Shown here: piece after piece, positions 1 to 7,126 of the stretch
Numbering within the stretch: position 1 is the first letter of the stretch
Layout of the letters: every line of letters begins with the position of its first letter
Assembly (NCBI GenBank): GCA_964542225.1
Contig: CAZITO010000038.1
Coordinates: forward strand, 1 to 19,268
Direction of reading: 5' to 3'
Origin: Scybalousia_A sp964542225
GTDB lineage: Bacteria > Bacteroidota > Bacteroidia > Bacteroidales > P3
DNA length: 19,268 nt
Program-made: the position numbers and the translations under genes
The notes under the pieces: generated by a model
What the model was told of the DNA's origin: nothing
What the model saw: the letters and a program-made list of their open reading frames with translations, nothing else
The model's database searches: none

Positions 1-49
1 ATTGAGATAAGGGCGAAGCTCCTAACCAATTGGAACACTCCTCTTTTCT

Positions 50-65
50 TTGCTTATACCGAGTT
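50..65 (+). repeat. 16-bp inverted-repeat arm, left copy
   Basis: The sequence TTGCTTATACCGAGTT is the exact reverse complement of positions 19214-19229 at the other end of the window. Beyond the exact match the flanks agree again (GGTGTT here, AGCGTT on the other copy). It is intergenic, just beyond the tnaA terminator. It could be one member of a dispersed intergenic repeat family. The match is directly visible; the function is unknown. Confidence 0.6.
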
Positions 66-120
66 GGTGTTATTAATGTTTTTTTTGAAATATAGCAATT
101 GCAAGTCTTTATATTATGAA

Positions 121-154
121 AAAGAAAAAAGGGAGTTTGCTAAAAAACTCCCTT
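121..154 (-). terminator. Intrinsic terminator of tnaA
   Basis: A perfect 10-bp stem (129-138 paired with 145-154, AAGGGAGTTT with AAACTCCCTT) encloses a 6-nt loop. Read on the minus strand it is followed by a T-rich run (complement of 128-119). It lies about 35 nt past the tnaA stop codon, so it should end the tnaA transcript. An A/T run on the other side could give weak activity in the opposite direction. Confidence 0.88.
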
Positions 155-189
155 CCGTTTTAATATTTTATAATAATTTAAAAAGAATA

Positions 190-1566
190 TTAGCCTAAAC
201 GTTTTAGTTTAACGGTGAAGTGACGCATTAAAGGTGCTTCCCATTCTATAGCGACACCTCTTTTTACCTCAAGTCTTCTGTCATAAACATTTTTCAATGC
301 AGCAGCAATAACATCCATGTGATTGTTTGTATAGACTCTCCTTGGTATGCAAAGTCTAAGCAAGTCCAAACCTCCAAAACGATTTTCTCTTGTTACAGGG
401 TCCCTATCTGCAAGCATATAACCTATTTCGCAAGCACGAATACCGGCTTCCAAATAAAGTTCGCAAGTAAGAGTTTGTCCCGGAAATTCCTCTTTTGGTA
501 TTTGGTCTAAAACTTTGTCGGCATCTACAAATATAGCGTGTCCGCCAGCAGGTCTTTGATAAGGTATGCCATATTCGTCAAGTTTTTTTGCAAGGTATTC
601 CACTTGTTTGATACGAGTTTCAAGCATATCAAACTCTGTGTTTTCATCCAAACCTACGGCAATGGCATTAAGGTCCCTACCATTCAAACCTCCGTATGTT
701 ACATAACCTTCAAAAGGAATGCAGAACAATTTGCAACCCTCATACCATTCTTGGCTGCGCATTGCTATAAAACCACCCATATTTACGATAGCGTCTTTTT
801 TGCAAGACATTGTTGCTGCGTCAACGTATGAATACATTTCTCTGACAATTTCTTTAATTGTCTTGTCTTTATAGCCTTCTTCTCTTGTTTTGATGAAATA
901 AGCATTTTCGGCAAAACGAGCAGAGTCCATAACCACAGGTACGTTATAAGAATGACAAAGTTCGCAAGTTTCCTTTATGTTTTGCATACTTACCGGTTGT
1001 CCTCCTTTTGTGTTATTGGTAACTGTAAGCACCATAAAAGGCACGTTGCCCTTGTTTTCTTCCAAAACTTTTTTCAATAACTCTATGGATACATTTCCTT
1101 TGAAAGGAATTTCAAGTTGAGTGTCGTTAGCCTCAGGTATAGTTACGTCTATGGCAAAAGCATGACGAGATTCTATGTGTCCTTTGGTGGTGTCAAAATG
1201 TGCATTTCCCGGAATAACATTTCCCTCTTTTACAAGATAAGAGAATAAAACATTTTCTGCTGCACGACCTTGATGGGTAGGAATAACATAATCCAAACCA
1301 AAGATTCTTTTTACTGTACTTTCAAATTTGTAAAAAGATGTTGCCCCGGCATAAGATTCATCCCCCAACATCATAGCAGACCATTGTTCTTGGGACATTG
1401 CTCCGGTGCCGGAGTCAGTCAAAAGGTCAATATAAACCTGCTCACTTTTCAATTGAAAAACATTGTAATGCGCTTCTTTAAGCCATTGTTCTCTTTGTTC
1501 TCTTGTGGATTTTCTCAAAGGCTCCACCATTTTAATTTTCCAACTTTCTGCAAATGGTAATTCCAT
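190..1566 (-). CDS. tnaA: Tryptophanase (L-tryptophan indole-lyase)
   Basis: A PLP-dependent beta-eliminating lyase that splits L-tryptophan into indole, pyruvate and ammonia in the cytoplasm. The 458 residues align end to end with the tryptophanase/tyrosine phenol-lyase family (about 456-471 aa). Visible motifs are IDLLTDSGTGAM (46-57), THQGR (97-101), DSARFAENAYF (214-224, with D214 and R217 for PLP and carboxylate contacts) and SCKKDA (254-259), where K257 should form the PLP Schiff base. Two positions that separate the enzymes favour tryptophanase: D125 in FDTTKGH (Thr in tyrosine phenol-lyase) and I381 in CEIG (Arg in tyrosine phenol-lyase). The ATG at 1566 gives the expected N-terminus. 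The gene is separated from the upstream ABC-F gene by 333 nt, has its own candidate promoter and terminator, and so is probably monocistronic. Confidence 0.93.
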   Translation of the reverse strand: MELPFAESWKIKMVEPLRKSTREQREQWLKEAHYNVFQLKSEQVYIDLLTDSGTGAMSQEQWSAMMLGDESYAGATSFYKFESTVKRIFGLDYVIPTHQGRAAENVLFSYLVKEGNVIPGNAHFDTTKGHIESRHAFAIDVTIPEANDTQLEIPFKGNVSIELLKKVLEENKGNVPFMVLTVTNNTKGGQPVSMQNIKETCELCHSYNVPVVMDSARFAENAYFIKTREEGYKDKTIKEIVREMYSYVDAATMSCKKDAIVNMGGFIAMRSQEWYEGCKLFCIPFEGYVTYGGLNGRDLNAIAVGLDENTEFDMLETRIKQVEYLAKKLDEYGIPYQRPAGGHAIFVDADKVLDQIPKEEFPGQTLTCELYLEAGIRACEIGYMLADRDPVTRENRFGGLDLLRLCIPRRVYTNNHMDVIAAALKNVYDRRLEVKRGVAIEWEAPLMRHFTVKLKRLG

Positions 1567-1744
1567 GATAAAAATTGTTTTTATGATTAATAATTAATGA
1601 AAAAATACTTACGTATTGAAAAACAATAGAATATAATACTCTACCGCTTAATTTACAGAGCAAAACAATCTCTTTTCTTTATATTTAAGAAAAGATTTAT
1701 TGTACATGTATGTAATTCTTTGCTCATAATAGTGATAAACATAC
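1567..1744 (-). promoter_or_regulatory. tnaA 5' leader with hairpin
   Basis: This very AT-rich leader of roughly 178 nt lies between the predicted start of transcription and the tnaA ATG. It holds a stem-loop (1695-1687 paired with 1679-1671, 9 bp, TCTTTTCTT/AAGAAAAGA, 7-nt loop), a smaller AATAC/GTATT hairpin (1604-1617) and an AT-palindromic stretch near 1584-1598. A 24-codon reading frame (1727-1653) can be read, but it has no tryptophan codon and does not resemble the E. coli TnaC leader peptide. Any regulatory role is inferred only from length and structure. Confidence 0.35.
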
Positions 1745-1750
1745 TTTTTG

Positions 1751-1783
1751 CAAATTTATAACAAAAAATCAGTATTCACCAAA
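1751..1783 (-). promoter_or_regulatory. Bacteroidetes-type promoter of tnaA
   Basis: On the minus strand there is a -7 box TAAATTTG (1758-1751), an exact TAnnTTTG match. A -33 element TTTG (1783-1780) sits 21 bp upstream. This is the arrangement known for the Bacteroidetes primary sigma factor. It lies in the only long gap upstream of tnaA, so tnaA can be transcribed independently of the ABC-F operon. Confidence 0.65.
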
Positions 1784-1899
1784 TTTTTCACACAAAAAGG
1801 CGTTGTTCTATTTTTTACAATGGTATAGGTTAAACTTGTGTTATTATAAGTTCGGATAAGGCAAAGTCATCCGTAAAGTGTTTTGGACTATCTGTTATC
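1784..1899. other. Intergenic stretch between ABC-F stop and tnaA promoter
   Basis: No convincing gene, RNA or strong terminator is visible here. Positions 1848-1865 bear a loose, gapped resemblance to the 16-bp repeat at the window ends, too weak to call a third copy. How the ABC-F operon transcript ends is not evident. Confidence 0.4.
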
Positions 1900-3705
1900 T
1901 TACTCTTCTTTTTCGCTTAAGTTAAGCCACAGCATCTCTTTTTCGTCCAAAAGGGAAATAATTTCTTCTATGCGTTTAGCGACTTTTTGTAATTCTTCTA
2001 TAGTTAGATTTTCATTGCTGAGTTGGGAGGTTAGATTTTCTTTTTCTTCTTCCAAAAGGGGTATTTCTTTTTCCAACTCTTCTTTTATACGTTTTTCCTT
2101 AAAAGAGAGTTTGTTTTGATTTCTATTTTGTGATTTTTGTTCTTTATAATTTTGAGCCTTTGAGTTGTTTGACTGTTTTTCTCCTGCCTTTTGTTCTTGT
2201 CTTTGATTTTTTAAGTATTCCGAATAAGGAATGTAACAATCCTTTATATGACCCTCTTTTTCAAAGATAAAATAGTGTTCTGCTATGTTTTCTACAAAAC
2301 GTTTGTCGTGAGAAACCAAAAGCAAACATCCCTTATAACTTTTTAAAAAATTCTCTAACGTGAGCAAAGAATATATATCCAAATCGTTTGTCGGTTCATC
2401 TAAAATGAGAAAATTAGGATTTTGTATCAATGTTTTCAATAGATACAACCTGCGTTTTTCTCCGCCCGACAAAAGAGAGTAATAAGAAAACTGCATTTGT
2501 TTGGGAAAACCAAATTTTACAAGAAATTCAGAGGCTGATATATAATCAACTTTGCCATTGTTGTCTATGGCTATATTTTCAGCGACATCTTTGATTATGT
2601 CAATAACTTTTTTGTCTTCCTTTTCCAATAGACCTTGTTGCATATAATAAGCAAAATCTATACTCTGTCCCACAATGATATTGCCCTCGTCGGCTTTTTC
2701 TTTTCCCATAATGATATTGAGCAAAGTTGTTTTTCCACAACCGTTATTGCCCATTATGGCAATTTTATCTCCACGTTTGAAATTGTAGGAAAAATTTTTT
2801 ACAATATTTCTGTTTTCAAACGTTTTGGAAATATTGTTTATTTCAAGAATTTTTTTCCCTATACGTTTCTCTATTACAGAAAAATCTTCTTGTTCTTTGT
2901 CTGTTTTTTGGAAGGCTTGAGTTTTTATTGTTTCAAAATTTTCTATGCGTTTTTTACTTTTTGTTCCGCGTGCTTGTGGCATACGATTTATCCAGTCCAA
3001 TTCCTTATAATATAGATTGCGTGCCTTTTCCACTGAGGCCTGTTGTTGCTGTATTCTTTCGGCCTTTTTTTCCAAAAAGTAGTTAAAATTGCCGTGGTAT
3101 TTTTCTATACTTGCTTTTGAAAGTTCATAAATATCCGTGCAAACTTTGTCAATAAAATCTCTATCGTGAGTTACAACCAATAGTGTCGTGTTTTTTGTTT
3201 TCAAGAAGTTTTCCAACCAATCTATCATTTGCATATCCAAATGATTGGTAGGCTCGTCAAGTACATAAAAATTGCTTTCTTTCAGCAGTACTTTACAGAG
3301 TGCAACTTTTTTTTGTTCTCCGCCCGAAAGCAGATTTAAAGGACGAGAAAGGTCTTCCATTTTGAAAACACTCATTATTTCCTTCACCCTTGCCAAAAAA
3401 GTATTTAAGTCTTCCTCTTTGTCATAACTTAATAATAATTCCTCTTCTATGCTGTGAGTTTCTTCTTTCCATGTTTTTTGTGGAAGATACATAGGATAGG
3501 CTTCTGAATTGAATGTAATACGACCGTTATCCCTTTCTCTTTCATCAAAAAGCATATTTAATAAAGTACTTTTTCCCTCTCCATTCCTACCAATGAGGGC
3601 AACTTTTTGTCCGAAGTTTATACCAAAATTAAGGTCTTCAAAAACTGTTTTTGTACCAAAACTTTTATAAAGATGTTCTACGGTTAGAATGCTTGGAGTT
3701 GCCAT
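1900..3705 (-). CDS. ABC-F family ATP-binding protein, Uup-like
   Basis: A soluble twin-ABC ATPase of the ABC-F family (601 aa), whose members act at the ribosome rather than in transport. Domain 1 has Walker A GRNGEGKST (39-47), signature LSGGE (126-130) and Walker B ending D150-E151. Domain 2 has Walker A GNNGCGKTT (319-327), signature LSGGE (412-416) and Walker B LILDEPTNDLD (433-443). The inter-domain linker (about 205-285) is charged and helical. The C-terminal tail (about 500-601) is rich in Lys/Glu/Gln and looks like a coiled coil, as in Uup. No transmembrane segment is present. It starts 18 nt after the DUF4292 gene and is probably co-transcribed with it. Uup is favoured by the second-domain NDLD motif and the C-terminal coiled coil, but an antibiotic-protection ABC-F cannot be excluded by eye. 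Confidence 0.88.
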   Translation of the reverse strand: MATPSILTVEHLYKSFGTKTVFEDLNFGINFGQKVALIGRNGEGKSTLLNMLFDERERDNGRITFNSEAYPMYLPQKTWKEETHSIEEELLLSYDKEEDLNTFLARVKEIMSVFKMEDLSRPLNLLSGGEQKKVALCKVLLKESNFYVLDEPTNHLDMQMIDWLENFLKTKNTTLLVVTHDRDFIDKVCTDIYELSKASIEKYHGNFNYFLEKKAERIQQQQASVEKARNLYYKELDWINRMPQARGTKSKKRIENFETIKTQAFQKTDKEQEDFSVIEKRIGKKILEINNISKTFENRNIVKNFSYNFKRGDKIAIMGNNGCGKTTLLNIIMGKEKADEGNIIVGQSIDFAYYMQQGLLEKEDKKVIDIIKDVAENIAIDNNGKVDYISASEFLVKFGFPKQMQFSYYSLLSGGEKRRLYLLKTLIQNPNFLILDEPTNDLDIYSLLTLENFLKSYKGCLLLVSHDKRFVENIAEHYFIFEKEGHIKDCYIPYSEYLKNQRQEQKAGEKQSNNSKAQNYKEQKSQNRNQNKLSFKEKRIKEELEKEIPLLEEEKENLTSQLSNENLTIEELQKVAKRIEEIISLLDEKEMLWLNLSEKEE

Positions 3706-3723
3706 AGTCGTTTTTATTAAATA

Positions 3724-4338
3724 TCAGTTTCTTATTTTATAATTATTGGGTTGTGTAAAAGGATAGGTATTCGGTGGGTTAATCTGATGATTTTTTACTT
3801 TAAGTTTTATATTTTGTCTTTGTTGATTAAATACAGCCTCAATTTCTATACTACTCGGTAAATAATACTTATCATAGACTTTTATTATTTCTTTTTTTAT
3901 AGTACCTGTAAAATTAGGGGAGTTGAAAGTTTGTGTTTGCAGAGTATCAAAGAAAACGGATTGTACAAAGTTATAACTCAGAGGAATTTTTACATATTTT
4001 GAAACTTTGTTGTAAGAGGTGACAATATATTCTTTTTGTAACTTATTGATAACAAATACAGAATCCATAAGACACAAAGCCCTCACGCCCTCCATTCCCA
4101 TAGAAGAGGCTGAAATCCAAACCACGCTATCATAACTTATTCTGACACTCGCTGTAATAGGAATACCTTTGTAATTGCCACTGACTTTGCAAGAAAAAGT
4201 ATTGAAAGGCTTTTCCTGTTTTTTTACCTCTTTATCAATAGTTTTTTTACTTTCGTTTTCTTGTTTTTTCTCTGTTTTTTTTACAGAGCAAGACGCAAGT
4301 AATAAAATGACTATCAATGCACAACATATTCTTTTCAT
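3724..4338 (-). CDS. DUF4292 family lipoprotein
   Basis: A small envelope lipoprotein of 204 aa. The N-terminus has a short basic start, a hydrophobic stretch and a lipobox LASC with C17 as the expected lipidated residue. A Lys/Glu/Gln-rich linker (about 19-43) precedes the globular part. That part contains the segment DSVVWISASSMGMEGVRAL (70-88) and a following DSVFVINK, which match the pattern of Bacteroidetes DUF4292 proteins. The domain is thought to resemble LolA/LolB-type lipoprotein-binding folds; its biochemical role is not established. It starts 14 nt after the TPR lipoprotein gene. In many Bacteroidetes this pair is followed by a murein hydrolase activator of the EnvC/M23 type; here an ABC-F gene occupies that place. 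Confidence 0.8.
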   Translation of the reverse strand: MKRICCALIVILLLASCSVKKTEKKQENESKKTIDKEVKKQEKPFNTFSCKVSGNYKGIPITASVRISYDSVVWISASSMGMEGVRALCLMDSVFVINKLQKEYIVTSYNKVSKYVKIPLSYNFVQSVFFDTLQTQTFNSPNFTGTIKKEIIKVYDKYYLPSSIEIEAVFNQQRQNIKLKVKNHQINPPNTYPFTQPNNYKIRN

Positions 4339-4352
4339 TGCAATTTACTTTA

Positions 4353-5960
4353 TTATTTTATTTTTTGTAGTATTTCGTTATAGTGGTCTATATAGGTTTT
4401 GTCCCACTCATCTTTTGGCAGTTTGATTGTATCCATAATTTGTTTGGCTTTGTTGTAGTCTCCTTTTTTATAGAGAATCCAAGCCAAAGTATCTATGTAG
4501 TTTATTTCATCTGGCTCAGAGGCAACAACCTTTTGTGCCATTTCAAGAGCTTTGTCCAAATCTTTGTTTTCCAAAGAAAGATAATAAGCATAGTTGTTAA
4601 GTACGGAAATGTTATCGGGGTTGATGTTTAAAACTTTTTCATAATAATCAAAGGCTTTTTCTTTGTTGCCAATCTCATAACTGCAATCGCCAAGATTCAT
4701 ATATAAGTCCTCCAAAACAACCTTATCCTTTCCCACTACGCTCACTCCTTGCTCAAGGGTTGTTATGGCTCCTTGATAATCTTTTTTTATCTCTTGATTT
4801 ATACCCTTAAACAAGTAAGGTATGGGTTGCTCCGGGTAGAGTTCTATTGCTTTTTGTGCTATTTGTATAACTTCTTCGGGTTCTGAAATATCACTCATTG
4901 CAAACAATACGTTTTGAAATAAGGAATAATCGTTGCAACCTTTATCAATTGCCTTTGTTCCACAAATTACAGCGTTTATCAAATCTCCTTTTCTCATGTA
5001 TCCCGTATTCAATAGAGCATACAGAGTGCAATCGTTGGTGTCTCCGCTGTTTTCCATAGTTTTTAAAAGAGAGAAAAATCTCTCAAAAGTAACAGAGTCG
5101 CTATCTACCTTTTGACCATAAACAGAGTATATTATTCTTATTTTACTTTGGGAGTCCATATTTTTTTGAGACATGGCTTTATTGAGGTAATAAAAAGTGG
5201 AGTCATCTTGTTTTTTGACCATATAATAGTTGGCAAAAGTAATATTAATGTTTTCTTCTTCAGGGTCTATTTCTCTTACCTTATTATAATAATAAAAAGC
5301 CTTGTCATAATCTTTCTCCTTCATTTTCATTTCTGCCAATATGGACAAATATTTGCTTTGAGTGGGGAAGGTCTTGGATAGTTTTATTATTTCCATTTCG
5401 GCTTTTGTGTTATTGTTTTGTTCTCTATATAGTTGAAACTTTTGAAAAGAGATGCTTTCGCTTATTCCAAAATTCTCCTCCATTCTGTTTAATACGGAAA
5501 GTTCGTTTTTGGTGTCTTGTTTGACATGATAAATCAAAGCCAATTGTTGCCAATATTCCACAACTTGAGGCTCTTGCTTTATTATTTTTTCCAATATGGA
5601 AGCGGCGTTATCATAATCCAACATAGCCATATATATTTCGCAAAGTTGCAGTTTAAACCAAATATTATTACCATCTGATTCTATTGCTTGTTTGCCAAAA
5701 TCAATAGCCTTGTTGTAATCCTGCTTCTCCATATAGATATTTGAAAGATAATACATGGCAGTGGAGTTGTTTTTGTCTTCTGAAAGTATGTTCAAAAACA
5801 AGTTTTCCGCCTCGTTTATCTTATTGTTGGCATAAAGAGTAACGGCATCTATAACAAAGGAGTTTTCTTTGTAATTTTCCTTTGTGGTTATATTTTTTTT
5901 GCTACTGCAAGAAAACAATACCAACACCGAGAAGCAAATCAATATTATTTTTCCAAACAT
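4353..5960 (-). CDS. TPR-repeat lipoprotein
   Basis: A 535-aa lipoprotein built almost wholly of tetratricopeptide-like helical pairs. I place the start at the ATG at 5960-5958, because it directly opens a lipoprotein signal (MFGKIILICFSVLVLFSC, lipobox LFSC, C18). It also lies 1 nt after the stop codon of the upstream nucleotidyltransferase gene. The frame is open further upstream to an ATG at 6026, which would overlap that gene by 65 nt and bury the signal peptide. TPR-like units recur from about residue 65 to the C-terminus, with typical patterns such as A-x4-N-x2-Y, LGDCSYEIGNKEKAFDYYEKVL and LAWILYKKGDYNKA. TPR arrays mediate protein contacts; with the DUF4292 neighbour this suggests an outer-membrane or periplasmic scaffold. 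The exact partner is unknown. Confidence 0.87.
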   Translation of the reverse strand: MFGKIILICFSVLVLFSCSSKKNITTKENYKENSFVIDAVTLYANNKINEAENLFLNILSEDKNNSTAMYYLSNIYMEKQDYNKAIDFGKQAIESDGNNIWFKLQLCEIYMAMLDYDNAASILEKIIKQEPQVVEYWQQLALIYHVKQDTKNELSVLNRMEENFGISESISFQKFQLYREQNNNTKAEMEIIKLSKTFPTQSKYLSILAEMKMKEKDYDKAFYYYNKVREIDPEEENINITFANYYMVKKQDDSTFYYLNKAMSQKNMDSQSKIRIIYSVYGQKVDSDSVTFERFFSLLKTMENSGDTNDCTLYALLNTGYMRKGDLINAVICGTKAIDKGCNDYSLFQNVLFAMSDISEPEEVIQIAQKAIELYPEQPIPYLFKGINQEIKKDYQGAITTLEQGVSVVGKDKVVLEDLYMNLGDCSYEIGNKEKAFDYYEKVLNINPDNISVLNNYAYYLSLENKDLDKALEMAQKVVASEPDEINYIDTLAWILYKKGDYNKAKQIMDTIKLPKDEWDKTYIDHYNEILQKIK

Positions 5961-5961
5961 A

Positions 5962-6969
5962 TTATTCTTTGATATTACTATAGGAACCCAAAGACAATTC
6001 ATTTTCTTTTTCTCTATAAACTGCATTTTCGCCTATCATAGAATTGTTCAAAATAGCATTTTCTATCTTGCAAGACTGACCCAAAATAGAATTTTTTACA
6101 ACGGAATTTCTTATTTCAACATTGTCTTCTATGGTTACGTATGGTCCTACAATACAATTTTCTAATATCACATTTTCTCCTATACAGTAAGGCGGAATAA
6201 TGCATGTGTTGTTACCTTTGGTTGAGACACACATTCCTCGCATCTCTTCCCTGTATTCCAAAAGTTGTTTGTTTGTATTTACCACAGCATCTTTGTTGCC
6301 ACAATCCATCCAATTGCTAACTATTTCGGTGGTGAAATTATATCCTGTTTGCAACATATTTTCCAAGCAATCTGTTAGTTGGTATTCTCCACCTTTCATT
6401 ATGTTGTTATCTCTCAAACGTTTGATTTCTTCATAAAGTCTTTCTCCGCTTTTGAAATAATAAATACCGATAATTGCTTCCTTGCTTACAAATTCCTTTG
6501 GTTTCTCTACAAATTTTAGAATTTTGCCTGTGTGTTCATCTTTTTTTACCACTCCGTAGGCTGAAGGGTTTTCCACTATTGATGTCCATATAATGCCGTC
6601 TTTGGTCAAGTCCATGGTAAAATCGGCGTTAAACAATGTATCGGCAAAGGCTACTACTGTGTTTCCCTCTAATATTTCCCTTGCACACCAAACAGCGTCC
6701 GCCGTTCCCAAAGGCTGTTCTTGATAAAAAATCTTACCGTTTGCCCCCAAAGATTTAGCCACTTCTATCAAATCTTTTTCTACTTTTTCTCCAAAATGTC
6801 CAACAACAAAACCTATATTGTCAACCTTGTTGCCACATGTTTTTACTATGTCTTGACAAAGTATTTTAACTATTTCTTTATTGCAAACTTTTACCAAGGG
6901 TTTTGGTGTTGTGAGAGTATGAGGTCTCAGTCTTTTACCCATACCTGCCATAGGGATTATTATATTCAT
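5962..6969 (-). CDS. Sugar-phosphate nucleotidyltransferase with beta-helix tail
   Basis: A cytoplasmic RmlA/GlmU-type nucleotidyltransferase (335 aa), predicted to transfer an NMP from an NTP to a sugar phosphate. The N-terminal Rossmann-like domain shows the nucleotide-binding loop GMGKRLRP (9-16), K23-P24, LGTADAV (87-93), the metal-binding FADTLF (D110) and FVEKP (153-157). The C-terminal part (about 250-320) has hexapeptide-like turns (IGENVILENCIVGPYVTI) of a left-handed beta-helix, as in GlmU and related enzymes. The substrate cannot be told from sequence. It is the first gene of the minus-strand operon and ends 1 nt before the TPR lipoprotein start, so the two are probably translationally linked. 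It is not a close copy of the other nucleotidyltransferase domain at 11024. Confidence 0.87.
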   Translation of the reverse strand: MNIIIPMAGMGKRLRPHTLTTPKPLVKVCNKEIVKILCQDIVKTCGNKVDNIGFVVGHFGEKVEKDLIEVAKSLGANGKIFYQEQPLGTADAVWCAREILEGNTVVAFADTLFNADFTMDLTKDGIIWTSIVENPSAYGVVKKDEHTGKILKFVEKPKEFVSKEAIIGIYYFKSGERLYEEIKRLRDNNIMKGGEYQLTDCLENMLQTGYNFTTEIVSNWMDCGNKDAVVNTNKQLLEYREEMRGMCVSTKGNNTCIIPPYCIGENVILENCIVGPYVTIEDNVEIRNSVVKNSILGQSCKIENAILNNSMIGENAVYREKENELSLGSYSNIKE

Positions 6970-7015
6970 AAACTTGTGCTATTTTCTTGTTAATAAACTC
7001 TTCTTATTATATGTG

Positions 7016-7023
7016 CAAAATTA
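7016..7023 (-). promoter_or_regulatory. Candidate -7 box for the minus-strand envelope operon
   Basis: The minus strand reads TAATTTTG, an exact TAnnTTTG match, 47 nt upstream of the nucleotidyltransferase ATG at 6969. No clear TTTG -33 element sits at the usual distance, so the call is tentative. It lies in the divergent intergenic region, where a promoter in this direction is needed. Confidence 0.4.
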
Positions 7024-7038
7024 CAAAATTTGAATTAC

Positions 7039-7071
7039 TTGTCGCTAAATAATGTTATTTTTGTATCTTTG
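7039..7071 (+). promoter_or_regulatory. Bacteroidetes-type promoter for the 7127 operon
   Basis: The -7 box TATCTTTG (7064-7071) is an exact TAnnTTTG match. A TTG at 7039-7041 lies 22 bp upstream as a -33 candidate. The ATG of the first plus-strand gene follows at 7127, giving a leader of about 50 nt. It overlaps the region that serves the divergent minus-strand operon. Confidence 0.55.
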
Positions 7072-7126
7072 CAAAATCAAAAAGAGTTGGTACGGTTGTT
7101 ATTCACGTTCGTAAGACCAAATAAAA

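Noticed and set aside
1..120. tRNA or other RNA gene at the left edge.
   Set aside because: No cloverleaf, TTC-like arm or conserved small-RNA motif could be recognised; only the 16-bp repeat and a CCAATTGG palindrome stand out.
190..1566. Tyrosine phenol-lyase as the identity of the PLP lyase.
   Set aside because: The residues typical of tyrosine phenol-lyase are absent: D125 replaces Thr and I381 replaces Arg, both as in tryptophanase. The MDSARFAENAYF stretch is also tryptophanase-like.
1653..1727. A 24-codon frame on the minus strand in the tnaA leader as a TnaC-like peptide.
   Set aside because: It has no Trp codon, no Pro at the end and no resemblance to known TnaC. In DNA this AT-rich, a frame of this length is expected by chance.
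1848..1865. Possible third copy of the end repeat (AAGTTCGGATAAGGCAA).
   Set aside because: It matches only if several one-base gaps are allowed, which is not convincing in AT-rich DNA.
2635..3015. Open frames opposite the ABC-F gene and other genes (for example 538-831, 2635-3015, 7849-8373, 18098-18706) as extra genes.
   Set aside because: All lie inside well-recognised genes on the other strand, have no recognisable domains and show the composition expected of antisense frames.
5961..6026. Longer start for the TPR lipoprotein at 6026.
   Set aside because: It would overlap the nucleotidyltransferase gene by 65 nt and place 22 polar or mixed residues before a clear lipoprotein signal that begins at the ATG at 5960.
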